From Synechococcales cyanobacterium bin2.concoct.b11b12b14.033 (GTDB taxonomy: Bacteria > Cyanobacteriota > Vampirovibrionia > Caenarcaniphilales > Caenarcanaceae), in contig JAAFJH010000010.1 in assembly GCA_013298875.1 (NCBI GenBank), positions 1-43,585 of the forward strand: a DNA stretch of 43,585 bases, read 5' to 3'. Position numbers and translations under genes: made by a program. Shown here one piece after another: positions 31,161 through 39,803 of this stretch (position 1 is its first letter; each line of letters begins with the position of its first letter). The notes below the pieces were generated by a model. The model worked only from the letters and a program-made list of their open reading frames with translations, ran no database searches and was not told where the DNA came from.

Positions 31161-31322
31161 TTTTTGTCTGAATCACAGATGGACACAGATTAAAAGATGA
31201 CACGGATACTTTAGGCTTTGTCTTTTTTCCTTGAGAGAGACTTGGATCTTGGCTGAAAAACTCCTAAATGTAAATCTGCAAAATCAGGTTTATCTGTACT
31301 AATTTGCGATTCAGACAAAAAA
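31161..31322. repeat. Inverted-repeat element, family A, copy 1
   Basis: TTTTTGTCTGAATC (31161-31174) is inverted as GATTCAGACAAAAA (31308-31321); arms extend imperfectly inward. Confidence 0.75.
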
Positions 31323-31534
31323 TAAATAATTTAAATTCATCTGAAAAAATAAAAAAACTTAATAAATTAATACCTGTAAACAACCTTAAGCATAATTACT
31401 TATATATTGACCAAGGTAACTCAGAGACAGAGATAAATATAATTTGCGAAGGATACGATTTAACACTAAATACTATCAATCCTAAGTTATTGGCTGAATT
31501 TATTCCTTGGATAAGCACTTCTGAATCAGGATAA
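31304..31534 (+). CDS. Small ORF between element A copy 1 and element B copy 2; possible degraded paralogue of the 31861 ORF
   Basis: 76-aa ORF; TTG start lies in the A right arm and the last codons plus stop (TCT GAA TCA GGA TAA) lie in the B left arm. Confidence 0.35.
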   Translation: MRFRQKINNLNSSEKIKKLNKLIPVNNLKHNYLYIDQGNSETEINIICEGYDLTLNTINPKLLAEFIPWISTSESG

Positions 31535-31641
31535 CCAAGATTTTAGGATTTTCAGGATTTGTATTGAAAGTTTATTCTCTTTGATTAGAACTTTTCAAAC
31601 GTGAATCCTGTTTATCTTTTAATCCTATAAATCCTGATTCA
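31521..31641. repeat. Inverted-repeat element, family B, copy 2 (opposite orientation to copy 1)
   Basis: Right arm 31603-31641 reverse-complements to TGAATCAGGATTTATAGGATTAAAAGATAAACAGGATTC, near-identical to the left arm of copy 1; spacer is also similar after reverse-complementing. Confidence 0.8.
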
Positions 31642-31644
31642 AAC

Positions 31645-31717
31645 GGCTGAAAAACTCTCCTAAATGCAAATCTGTGAAATCAGCGTTATCTGTGCTAATC
31701 TGCGATTCAGACAAGAG
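31645..31717. repeat. Partial family A copy (right half), direct repeat of 31251-31319
   Basis: ggctgaaaaactctcctaaatgcaaatctgtgaaatcagcgttatctgtgctaatctgcgattcagacaa versus ggctgaaaaactcctaaatgtaaatctgcaaaatcaggtttatctgtactaatttgcgattcagacaa. Confidence 0.85.
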
Positions 31718-31789
31718 AAAATAAAGCGTCTTGCAGATGTCGATTCTAGGCAAGAGAAAATAAAGCGTCTTGCAGATGTCGATTCTAGG
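31712..31789. repeat. Perfect tandem duplication, 2 x 39 bp
   Basis: caagagaaaataaagcgtcttgcagatgtcgattctagg at 31712-31750 and again at 31751-31789 without mismatch. Confidence 0.95.
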
Positions 31790-31860
31790 CAAAAGTTATT
31801 ACATGTCCTGAAAATAGGAATATTGATAAAATAATAAATATCAAATCAAGTAGAAAAACT

Positions 31861-32106
31861 ATGAAATTAAAATTAGATTTTGAAGGTTTTACAAAGTATA
31901 AAGATGAAGTTTTTGAAGACGACAGGATTGTGCCTATAACTCCCACGGAATTATTTGTTTTTAAGAGCTTAGACTCAAAATGCCCTATAAATGTTCTCGT
32001 AAAAGGTTCTAAGGTTATTTTGGAATGTAATAATGAAGAAATTGGAGAAGTTGTAGAAAATTCTTTAACGGAAGTAAGTAATTCAAAAGAGTTAAGTTGT
32101 ATTTAA
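31861..32106 (+). CDS. Small hypothetical protein abutting murF
   Basis: 81-aa ORF; its TAA (32104-32106) directly abuts the murF ATG (32107). Confidence 0.6.
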   Translation: MKLKLDFEGFTKYKDEVFEDDRIVPITPTELFVFKSLDSKCPINVLVKGSKVILECNNEEIGEVVENSLTEVSNSKELSCI

Positions 32107-33468
32107 ATGAATAATATTTTTTTTGATTTTATTAGTAATTGTAAGTATAAAAATATTGCTGAAAATAATTTGCCCGATTTCCAATTTTGTACTGATAGCC
32201 GAAATATAATAAAAAATAGTTGGTTTTTAGCTTTAAAAGGTGTCAACTTTGATGGCCATGCTTTTTGCAACTTAGCAATTGAAAAAGGTGCTAAAGGTTT
32301 AATTGTGAATGAGGATTTTGATTTAAGCCAATTAAAAAATACAAATCAAATAAATATTATTAAAGTACAAAATACTTTAAAGACTTATCAAGAAATAGCT
32401 AATTTTTACCGTAGACAACTAAATAAAACCAAATTTATAGCTATTACTGGCAGCAATGGAAAAACTACTACCAAAGAAGTTTTATACTTAGTTTTAAAAC
32501 AAAAATATAAAACTGAATGTAGCTCATCGAATGAAAATAATGAAATTGGAGTACCAAAAAATATTTTAAATATAAATAAAAATACTGAAATATTTATCTC
32601 TGAGTGTGGAATGCGAGGACTAAACCAAATAAAAGAATTAGTCGAAATTATAGAACCAGATTATACAGCTATTACTAATATTGGTAGTTCTCATATTGGA
32701 ATTTTGGGTAGCCGCGAAAAAATAGCTGAAGCAAAGTCAGAAATTTTTAGATTTGCCCCATCTAATAGTCTGGCTTTTATTCCGGCTGATGAAGCTTTAT
32801 TAGAGACCTGGAAAACTTCAGCTGAAAATAATGCACAAATAAAGTTTAAATATTTTGATTTTTCGGCTGTACAAAATATTAAATTTGAAAATGGCTTTTT
32901 GTATTTTACTTATCGTAATTATGAATTTTCTTTGGCTTCGTCTAATTGGACCACAATTTACAATGCTTGTTTAATAATTGAAATAGCTTTGGAATTAAAT
33001 TTAAATTATAGCGAAATACAAAAAGGTTTGGCGGAATATAAGCCAGGGAGTGGCCGAGGAGCTTTAATTAAATTAAAAAGTGGCGTACAAATTATTGATG
33101 AAACCTATAATGCTAGCCCAGACTCGGTAGTAGCTTTAGCTAAGTCTTTGAATTATTTGGGTGACAACAAACAAAAAGTTTTAATTTTAGGGGAAATTGC
33201 TGAATTAGGTAGCTCAGGAGAAGAGCTTTTAAATTCTATGCGAGAAAACTTAATAAAAAATCTTGACTTTATAATTTTGATTGGAAAAGGAAATTTGAAT
33301 TTGGCACAAAATTTAGGCGAAAAAGCCCATTATTTTCCAGAGCAAAAAGAAGCTTTATTGTTTTTAAAACAAAATAATTATTTAACTGAAAATTTTCTTT
33401 TAGGCTTTAAAGCTTCGAGAGTAAGCAAATTAGAAGAAATTATTAAACAGCTCCAAGAGATGGAATAA
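32107..33468 (+). CDS. murF: UDP-N-acetylmuramoyl-tripeptide--D-alanyl-D-alanine ligase
   Basis: DSRNIIKNSWFLALKG.NFDGH, ITGSNGKTTTKE, NNEIGVPKNIL, DETYNASPDS. Confidence 0.94.
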   Translation: MNNIFFDFISNCKYKNIAENNLPDFQFCTDSRNIIKNSWFLALKGVNFDGHAFCNLAIEKGAKGLIVNEDFDLSQLKNTNQINIIKVQNTLKTYQEIANFYRRQLNKTKFIAITGSNGKTTTKEVLYLVLKQKYKTECSSSNENNEIGVPKNILNINKNTEIFISECGMRGLNQIKELVEIIEPDYTAITNIGSSHIGILGSREKIAEAKSEIFRFAPSNSLAFIPADEALLETWKTSAENNAQIKFKYFDFSAVQNIKFENGFLYFTYRNYEFSLASSNWTTIYNACLIIEIALELNLNYSEIQKGLAEYKPGSGRGALIKLKSGVQIIDETYNASPDSVVALAKSLNYLGDNKQKVLILGEIAELGSSGEELLNSMRENLIKNLDFIILIGKGNLNLAQNLGEKAHYFPEQKEALLFLKQNNYLTENFLLGFKASRVSKLEEIIKQLQEME

Positions 33469-34441
33469 TTTCATATTCAAAGCTTTCAGAAGCTGGGCTA
33501 ATTAGTAAACGTTCACATAAATCTTCGACTAAATTAACTCTTAAATCACTTAATTTTAAAGTTAAACACTTTCCAAACTTAATATTTTCAACTTCATTAA
33601 AGCCTAATTGCTTGCTCGATGAAGTTAAAGTCCTTCCGCTTGGGTCAAGTAAGCCAGCCTGTGGATAAATAAATAAATTAATTTCAACTGGGGTTTTCAA
33701 ATTATCTTGCGGAGAAATTAAAACTTCACTCAGCTTATCCGAAATGAATTCATAATTTTCTAAAACTCCACCCAAACCTTGCCTATAACGATCTTTATCT
33801 AATTTTTTAAAATTATCGGGGTTTTGACTATCGGTATTTCTTAACCATAAACGCATATTGTCGGGGCTTAACTCGTCGGCTAAGTAAATTTCATGATTTG
33901 TGTCAAAGCCAAATTCTAACTTCATATCAATTAAATCGATGGCAGCTTGCGAAAAAACATGCAAAAGTAACCAATTAATAATTAAGGTTTGATTTTTAAT
34001 TTTTTTTAAATCCGAATTTGAAAGCACTTTTAATTCTAAGATTTCGCTTTCGCATAAAAGGGGATCATTTAAATTATCATTTTTAAGATGAAACTGAATA
34101 ATTGGTCGGCTAAATTTATGTCCTTCTTCAATTCCTAAACGTTCACACACACTTCCCGCCGCAAAATTACGAATAATAACTTCGATTGGTATCATTTGTA
34201 AGGCTTTAACTTCCGCTACCTGAGACGAAACTTGCTTTAGATAATGAGTTTTAATTTTTTTGGAGTTTAAAAAGTTAAATAATTTAGCCGAAATTGAAGA
34301 ATTAATTAAACCTTTTCCTTTAATATCTTCCTGCTTTTGACCATTGAAAGCTGTTATTGCATCTTTGAATTCCATCTGAGCTGTTTCAGATTCACCGTTC
34401 CAATAAAGCTTTTTGGCTTTACCTTCTTTATAAGTCATCAT
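33443..34441 (-). CDS. purC: SAICAR synthetase fused to C-terminal PurS-like domain
   Basis: PurC: YKEGKAKKLY, FKDAITAFNGQK, IPIEVIIRNFAAGSVCERLG, ELSPDNMRLW, DKDRYRQ. C-terminal about 81 aa: VEINLFIYPQAGLLDPSGRTL...GFNEVENIKFGKCLTL...LCERLL...FEYEI matches PurS. Confidence 0.92.
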   Translation of the reverse strand: MMTYKEGKAKKLYWNGESETAQMEFKDAITAFNGQKQEDIKGKGLINSSISAKLFNFLNSKKIKTHYLKQVSSQVAEVKALQMIPIEVIIRNFAAGSVCERLGIEEGHKFSRPIIQFHLKNDNLNDPLLCESEILELKVLSNSDLKKIKNQTLIINWLLLHVFSQAAIDLIDMKLEFGFDTNHEIYLADELSPDNMRLWLRNTDSQNPDNFKKLDKDRYRQGLGGVLENYEFISDKLSEVLISPQDNLKTPVEINLFIYPQAGLLDPSGRTLTSSSKQLGFNEVENIKFGKCLTLKLSDLRVNLVEDLCERLLISPASESFEYEIIPSLGAV

Positions 34442-34682
34442 GAAATGAGTTGAAGCTTTAATTATTTAAAAATGTATTTTAGCCTTTTAAAATTAACTTA
34501 GCAAATAAATAATTAACTAAATATAAATTTTACGGCTCTTTTCTTCCATTGGTGGAAGTTGTTTTAGAAGATTTATTGGTTGTGAATTTTAATAAAGATA
34601 GGTGTTTCTAAAAAATTATGAGTTGGTAAATTGGCTAAAAAAGTTAAAATAATGTGTAAATTAAAATTATAGAACCAGCTTA

Positions 34683-36080
34683 ATGAAATCAAGATCCTCT
34701 TATTCAGCTTTTACGCAAAATCTCGAAAAAACTAGCTCCCAAAAAACTGTCCGAACTCATACTCCTATTCATGGCGGACAAAATCATTTTCTACCTTTTT
34801 CGTATAATAAACTTTTCAGTAAAGACTTTAGTGAAACAACAGGCTTAGACGATTTGCATAACCCAAAAAGTATTATTTACCAAGCTCAAAACAAAGCCGC
34901 TGAATTATTTCAAGTCGAAGAAACTTTATTTTCAGTGAATGGAGCTTCTGCCTGTTTAATGGCTTGTTTTTTAGCTCTAGGACAATCTGGTAAAGTTTTA
35001 ATTCCTCGAAATGCACATAAAAGCATGATTTCAGGTTTAATTTTAAGCGGTTTAGATCCTATATTTGTAGAACCAGCTTGGGATAAGGATTGGGGCGTTT
35101 TTAGAGAAATAAAACCCGATTTAATTTTAAATTTAATTAAAAAACACAAAAACAATAATTTAAAAGCTTGCTTTCTGACAAGCCCAACCTATGAAGGAAT
35201 TGCCCTGAAAAACTTATCTCAAATAATTGAAATTTGCCATGAGCATGAATTACCAGTTATTGTAGATGAATCTCACGGTGGGCATTTGAGCCTTTTACAA
35301 CGGAAATTATCAGCTATTCATTGCGGAGCAGATTTAATTATTCATTCAGCCCATAAAACTTTGGGTTCTCTTACTCAAACAGGGCTTTTGCATTTTCAAT
35401 CAGAATTAATTAATTTGCCCAAATTAAAAACTAGTTTAAGTTTATTGCAAAGCACCAGTCCATCTTATTTATTACTCGCTAGTTTAATTGAAAGCCTGCA
35501 CAGTTTGTCTCAAAGCCTAAAACCTCTTGAAGAACAACAAAAAATGGCTTTACATTTAAAAGCTGAATTGAGCCAAATTCAAAATGTGAAATTATTACCC
35601 AATGATGATGCCGTGCGTTGTGCTTTCAAAATTGAAAATTGTAATGGTTATGAATTAAGCGAATGGCTTTACCGCAACTATAAACTCGAAAGCGAATTGG
35701 AAAACAATAATTGGCTAATGCTTTTAGTCAGTTTAGCCACCAAAAAGTCAGATATTCGATATATAAAAAAAGCAATTTTGAGTGCGGCCAAATTCTTCAG
35801 TACACAAAGAAATAATCAAATATTAACTGAAGAAAAACCGCCAAATTTTCATTGTATTGAAAACCCACGAAATGCTTTCTTTCGGTCGGATAAAGCCAAA
35901 ATAGTTTTTAAATGTCCACCTGGCATTCCAATTGATTTTCCCGGCTTAGAAAAACTATCAGCTGAAACAAAGCAACAAGCAGAATCCCTCAAGGAAGATC
36001 CATTTCTACAAGAAGAATTTGGCGACGATGAAGAAGAATTAGCTTTAATTAGTGCTTTTGATAGCTATAAAGAAGAATAA
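34683..36080 (+). CDS. Orn/Lys/Arg decarboxylase family, fold-type I PLP enzyme
   Basis: PIHGGQNHF, GLDDLHNP, FSVNGASACLMA, VDESHGGHL, IHSAHKTLGSLTQTGLLH (PLP Lys), CPPGIPIDFPGL. Confidence 0.9.
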   Translation: MKSRSSYSAFTQNLEKTSSQKTVRTHTPIHGGQNHFLPFSYNKLFSKDFSETTGLDDLHNPKSIIYQAQNKAAELFQVEETLFSVNGASACLMACFLALGQSGKVLIPRNAHKSMISGLILSGLDPIFVEPAWDKDWGVFREIKPDLILNLIKKHKNNNLKACFLTSPTYEGIALKNLSQIIEICHEHELPVIVDESHGGHLSLLQRKLSAIHCGADLIIHSAHKTLGSLTQTGLLHFQSELINLPKLKTSLSLLQSTSPSYLLLASLIESLHSLSQSLKPLEEQQKMALHLKAELSQIQNVKLLPNDDAVRCAFKIENCNGYELSEWLYRNYKLESELENNNWLMLLVSLATKKSDIRYIKKAILSAAKFFSTQRNNQILTEEKPPNFHCIENPRNAFFRSDKAKIVFKCPPGIPIDFPGLEKLSAETKQQAESLKEDPFLQEEFGDDEEELALISAFDSYKEE

Positions 36081-36097
36081 TTGTATTTTTTATTCAG

Positions 36098-38269
36098 TTA
36101 AGCTGGAATTTTGCCATAATTCTCCCTCTCCCAAAACCGATGCTGAGACATAGCCATAATGAATTGCTTCGACAAAACCGTCAAATCACTTTCCATTACA
36201 ATGCCTTTATCTTTGGATAATTTATTGGCAAAATAAGTTAATTCTAAAATTTCCTTTGCATCTAAACTTGCTGCAATTGGTTTACAGTGCTTAAATGCCT
36301 CATTAAGAAAGTGAATTGCATCTCCATCATTTTTAAGAGTAGCTATGCTCGCTGCTCCCCCTGCTACATAAACTGCATCATATAATACTGAAGCGGTAGT
36401 GAGTAAGGTTTTATCTACCATGATTTTCGCCTCATTTTCAGCAATTATATAATTATCGGTTGGTGCAATTATATGAACCACTGCTCCTTCTGATAATAGA
36501 TCTTTTTTGACATTCATAATAGAATTTTCATTTGCTCCATCCGATGCAATAATCGCCACTTTCCGGGTAGCAATAGTCTTAAGCGAATTGACCATATTTT
36601 GAATTATGCTCAGAGATGGTGATTCAGTAATGGCTAATTCTTTAGGATAAACTGGTTGATAGGATTTGGGGTCTATATCAGCTGGAACTAATTGATTTAC
36701 TAATCCAATATTTTTTGGAATATCTAAACGTAATCCTTTTGCCACTTCCTGAGCTAATACTGGGTCTATTTCTTGTAGTATATATAACATTCTTTGTCGA
36801 ATGGCAATAGTTTCGACTTTACCCAATTCAAATTTCAAAGCATCGATAATATGCTTCTTCTCAGGCTCAGTTTGACTATTAAAAAATAAAGTAGCCTGGC
36901 TAAAATGATCGAAAAAACTTTTGCTACGGTTTCGAATTTTATGAGCATCAATTTTTTCAGCATATGAACTAAAACCGCCATCCATTTTGCCAGCCTGAAA
37001 GGGACATCCACTAGCTAAGGAATTTGGATTATAACTAACTTTTCCAGTATTAATAGTTTGACGATGCATTCCATCTCGCTGATTATTGTTTACCGGAGCT
37101 ATTGAACGATTAATTGGTATCTCATGGAAATTTGGTCCACCTAAACGTGATAGCTGAGTATCGGTATAAGAAAATAAACGGCCTTGCATGAGTGGATCAT
37201 TGGTAAAATCGATTCCTGGCACTATATGACCAACGTGAAAAGCTACTTGCTCAGTTTCGGCAAAAAAGCTATCTGGATTTCTATTCAAAGTCATTTTGCC
37301 AATTTTTACCACTGGTACTATTTCTTCGGGTATCAATTTAGTTGGATCCAATAAATCAAAATCAAATTTGTGTTCATCCGCTTCAGCCACAATTTGGACA
37401 CCCAGTTCCCATTCAGGAAAACTACCACTTTCAATTGCTTCCCACAAATCCCTGCGATGAAAATCTGGATCTTTACCTGAAATATTTTGAGCTTCATCCC
37501 AAGTAACTGAATGCATGCCCAATAAAGGTTTCCAATGGAATTTTACAAAACTGGAAATGCCGTCTTGATTTATAAATCTAAAGGTGTGAACGCCGAATCC
37601 TTCCATCATCCTATAGCTGCGAGGAATTGCTCGGTCACTCATCAACCACATTATCATATGAGCCGATTCAGGAGCTAAAGATATAAAATCCCAAAAAGTA
37701 TCATGAGCTGATGAAGCCTGCGGAATTTCATTATTAGGCTCGGGTTTAACAGCGTGGACAAAATCCGGAAACTTCATCGCATCTTGAATAAAAAAGACAG
37801 GCATATTATTACCCACTAAATCAAAATTTCCTTCTTCTGTATAAAATTTAACCGCAAAACCTCTGACATCACGTGCCATATCTGTGGAACCTCGAGAACC
37901 TCCAACAGTTGAAAAGCGAACAAAGACCGGTGTTTCACGATTTGTATCATTTAAAAAGCCGGCTTTCGTATATTTTGCCATCGGCTCGTAAACTTTAAAA
38001 ACACCATGAGCAGCTGAACCACGTGCGTGTACAATTCGTTCAGGAATTCTCTCATGGTCAAAATGAGTCATTTTTTCACGAAAATGGAAGTCTTCTAATA
38101 AGGTTGGACCTCTTTCCCCGGCCTTTAAAGAATTTTGGTCATCGCTTATACGAACGCCATGATTGGTAGTCAAGAACTCTTTACCTGTTTGGACAGCAGT
38201 ATTGTTTAACAAATCAGTGTTCTTGGCGTTTAAATTGTCTGAAACGCTTTTATCTGCTTTTTTTTTCAT
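36098..38269 (-). CDS. katE: Large-subunit catalase (HPII type) with C-terminal DJ-1/PfpI-like domain
   Basis: FDHERIPERIVHARGSAAHGVF, VRFSTVGGSRGSTDMARDVRGFAVKFYTEEGNFDLVGNN, RLFSYTDTQLSRLGGPNF (heme Tyr); C-terminal RKVAIIASDGAN...YVAGG. Confidence 0.95.
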   Translation of the reverse strand: MKKKADKSVSDNLNAKNTDLLNNTAVQTGKEFLTTNHGVRISDDQNSLKAGERGPTLLEDFHFREKMTHFDHERIPERIVHARGSAAHGVFKVYEPMAKYTKAGFLNDTNRETPVFVRFSTVGGSRGSTDMARDVRGFAVKFYTEEGNFDLVGNNMPVFFIQDAMKFPDFVHAVKPEPNNEIPQASSAHDTFWDFISLAPESAHMIMWLMSDRAIPRSYRMMEGFGVHTFRFINQDGISSFVKFHWKPLLGMHSVTWDEAQNISGKDPDFHRRDLWEAIESGSFPEWELGVQIVAEADEHKFDFDLLDPTKLIPEEIVPVVKIGKMTLNRNPDSFFAETEQVAFHVGHIVPGIDFTNDPLMQGRLFSYTDTQLSRLGGPNFHEIPINRSIAPVNNNQRDGMHRQTINTGKVSYNPNSLASGCPFQAGKMDGGFSSYAEKIDAHKIRNRSKSFFDHFSQATLFFNSQTEPEKKHIIDALKFELGKVETIAIRQRMLYILQEIDPVLAQEVAKGLRLDIPKNIGLVNQLVPADIDPKSYQPVYPKELAITESPSLSIIQNMVNSLKTIATRKVAIIASDGANENSIMNVKKDLLSEGAVVHIIAPTDNYIIAENEAKIMVDKTLLTTASVLYDAVYVAGGAASIATLKNDGDAIHFLNEAFKHCKPIAASLDAKEILELTYFANKLSKDKGIVMESDLTVLSKQFIMAMSQHRFWERENYGKIPA

Positions 38270-38621
38270 AAGAAATAATTGAAATGTTTGGATTTAAATC
38301 GAATGTTTTACAAATACTGATTATTTGTGTGGCAAAATTTGAAATATTGTCAAAAAGACTTAAGCAACCATTAAACCTGCCTACTTAGTTAACTGATTAT
38401 GCAGTGTTTTTTGGCCTTTTTTCATCCTATCATACTTAAAAAATTTGTAAACAAAAAATAATTTAAGAAAAATTGGAGAATCAAAAATACACTAATCCAA
38501 AATATAGAAATCTCTCAAGATAATAAGCTGTAACTCAGAGATGGTGAAAAGATCTCTCATTTATTAATAAATTTGCTTTAATATTATTGGCTAAATAATC
38601 GTTTTTCATTCAAGCTTTTTT

Positions 38622-39782
38622 GTGATTAAGAACAAAAAACATATAATTTTTATGGTTAGAATTATTGAAAGATTGATTCAAATAATTTATATTTCTTTTT
38701 TAGCAGGTTATCTGTACCTATGCTTTTTTTCTTACCCTGTAGCAGACGATTTTCTTTTTACTCAATCAAATAATTTCTGGATTGACCAAATTAATTTCTA
38801 TAACAGTTGGAGTGGGCGATATTCTTCAACTTTTCTTTTATTTCTTGGTTCTCTAGTTAAACTTGATATCCTTTTTCAGATTGTACCTATAATAAGTATA
38901 TTTGGTCTCTTTTGCATAATTCATTCGGTGCTTAGAGTTTTTAAAATTAAGGATTTATTTCTTAGTTTATTTCTTTTAGTGTCTGTTTTAAGCTGCTTTC
39001 GGGGATTAAATGAGGCAGTTTATTGGTACAGTGGTAATATAACCTATACTTTTTCATTGATAATACAAGGAATATTAATTCTATTTTGTCTAAAAAATAA
39101 GAATAGCTTATTTAATCACATCATAGCTTTCTTTCTTGCCCTTGCACTTGCTGGTATGAATGAAATTAATACTCTTTATAGCCTCATAATTTTATCGGCA
39201 ACCCTTTATTATTATCGGGATAAAAAGCTTTTATATTCCTCTATATTTGGATTATTGCTTGGGCTTTTAATTATTTTGATCTGTCCTGGTAATAAAATTA
39301 GAATGTCTTATTTTCCGGATCCAAACAGATGGAATATATTGTATAAACCCTTACTAGATTCATTTGGAATATTCATTCAAGTTCTTCTTAGTCCTATAGT
39401 ACCATTGTGCTTAATCATTTCCAATAAAATATCTACCAATTTCAAAATAGATAAAGGACTTCTGTCTATTCTATGGATTGCTATACCATTTAGTTTTATT
39501 CCCTCAATTCTTTCAATGGGAGTATCTCCTCCTTTGAGAGCAAGGTTTATGATTGGTATCTGGATGGCTTTTACTTTTTTATTGACTATTATTTATTTCA
39601 AAAAATTTATTTCCTTGAATATTACTAAACAATATTTCAATATATTATTATTTGGGTGTTTGCTGCTTTTTCTCTCCCAAAACAGTGCTTCTTTAATCTC
39701 AGATTTAATCCATCCTAAAATATGCATTCTCTCAAAATCCTTAACTCGAAATGATCATGTTAGTTTGTATAAAAATATATAA
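38622..39782 (+). CDS. Polytopic membrane protein, DUF6056-like (possible surface-polysaccharide function)
   Basis: YPVADDFLFTQ...SWSGRYSS...NEAVYWYSGNITYT...AGMNEINTL pattern; GTG start at 38622, alternative ATG at 38652. Confidence 0.65.
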   Translation: MIKNKKHIIFMVRIIERLIQIIYISFLAGYLYLCFFSYPVADDFLFTQSNNFWIDQINFYNSWSGRYSSTFLLFLGSLVKLDILFQIVPIISIFGLFCIIHSVLRVFKIKDLFLSLFLLVSVLSCFRGLNEAVYWYSGNITYTFSLIIQGILILFCLKNKNSLFNHIIAFFLALALAGMNEINTLYSLIILSATLYYYRDKKLLYSSIFGLLLGLLIILICPGNKIRMSYFPDPNRWNILYKPLLDSFGIFIQVLLSPIVPLCLIISNKISTNFKIDKGLLSILWIAIPFSFIPSILSMGVSPPLRARFMIGIWMAFTFLLTIIYFKKFISLNITKQYFNILLFGCLLLFLSQNSASLISDLIHPKICILSKSLTRNDHVSLYKNI

Positions 39783-39803
39783 ACTCCTTCTCTCGTAAAA
39801 ATA

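Noticed and set aside
31712-31789. Tandem 39-bp units considered as a CRISPR fragment
   Set aside because: Units are contiguous with no unique spacers and there are no cas genes in the window.
34543-34558. CTTCCA-TTGG-TGGAAG hairpin between purC and the decarboxylase gene
   Set aside because: Only 6 bp stem in a divergent intergenic region; cannot distinguish operator, terminator or chance.
38536-38557. AGAGAT...ATCTCT hairpin upstream of the DUF6056-like gene
   Set aside because: Short stem in AT-rich DNA without T-run or conservation data.
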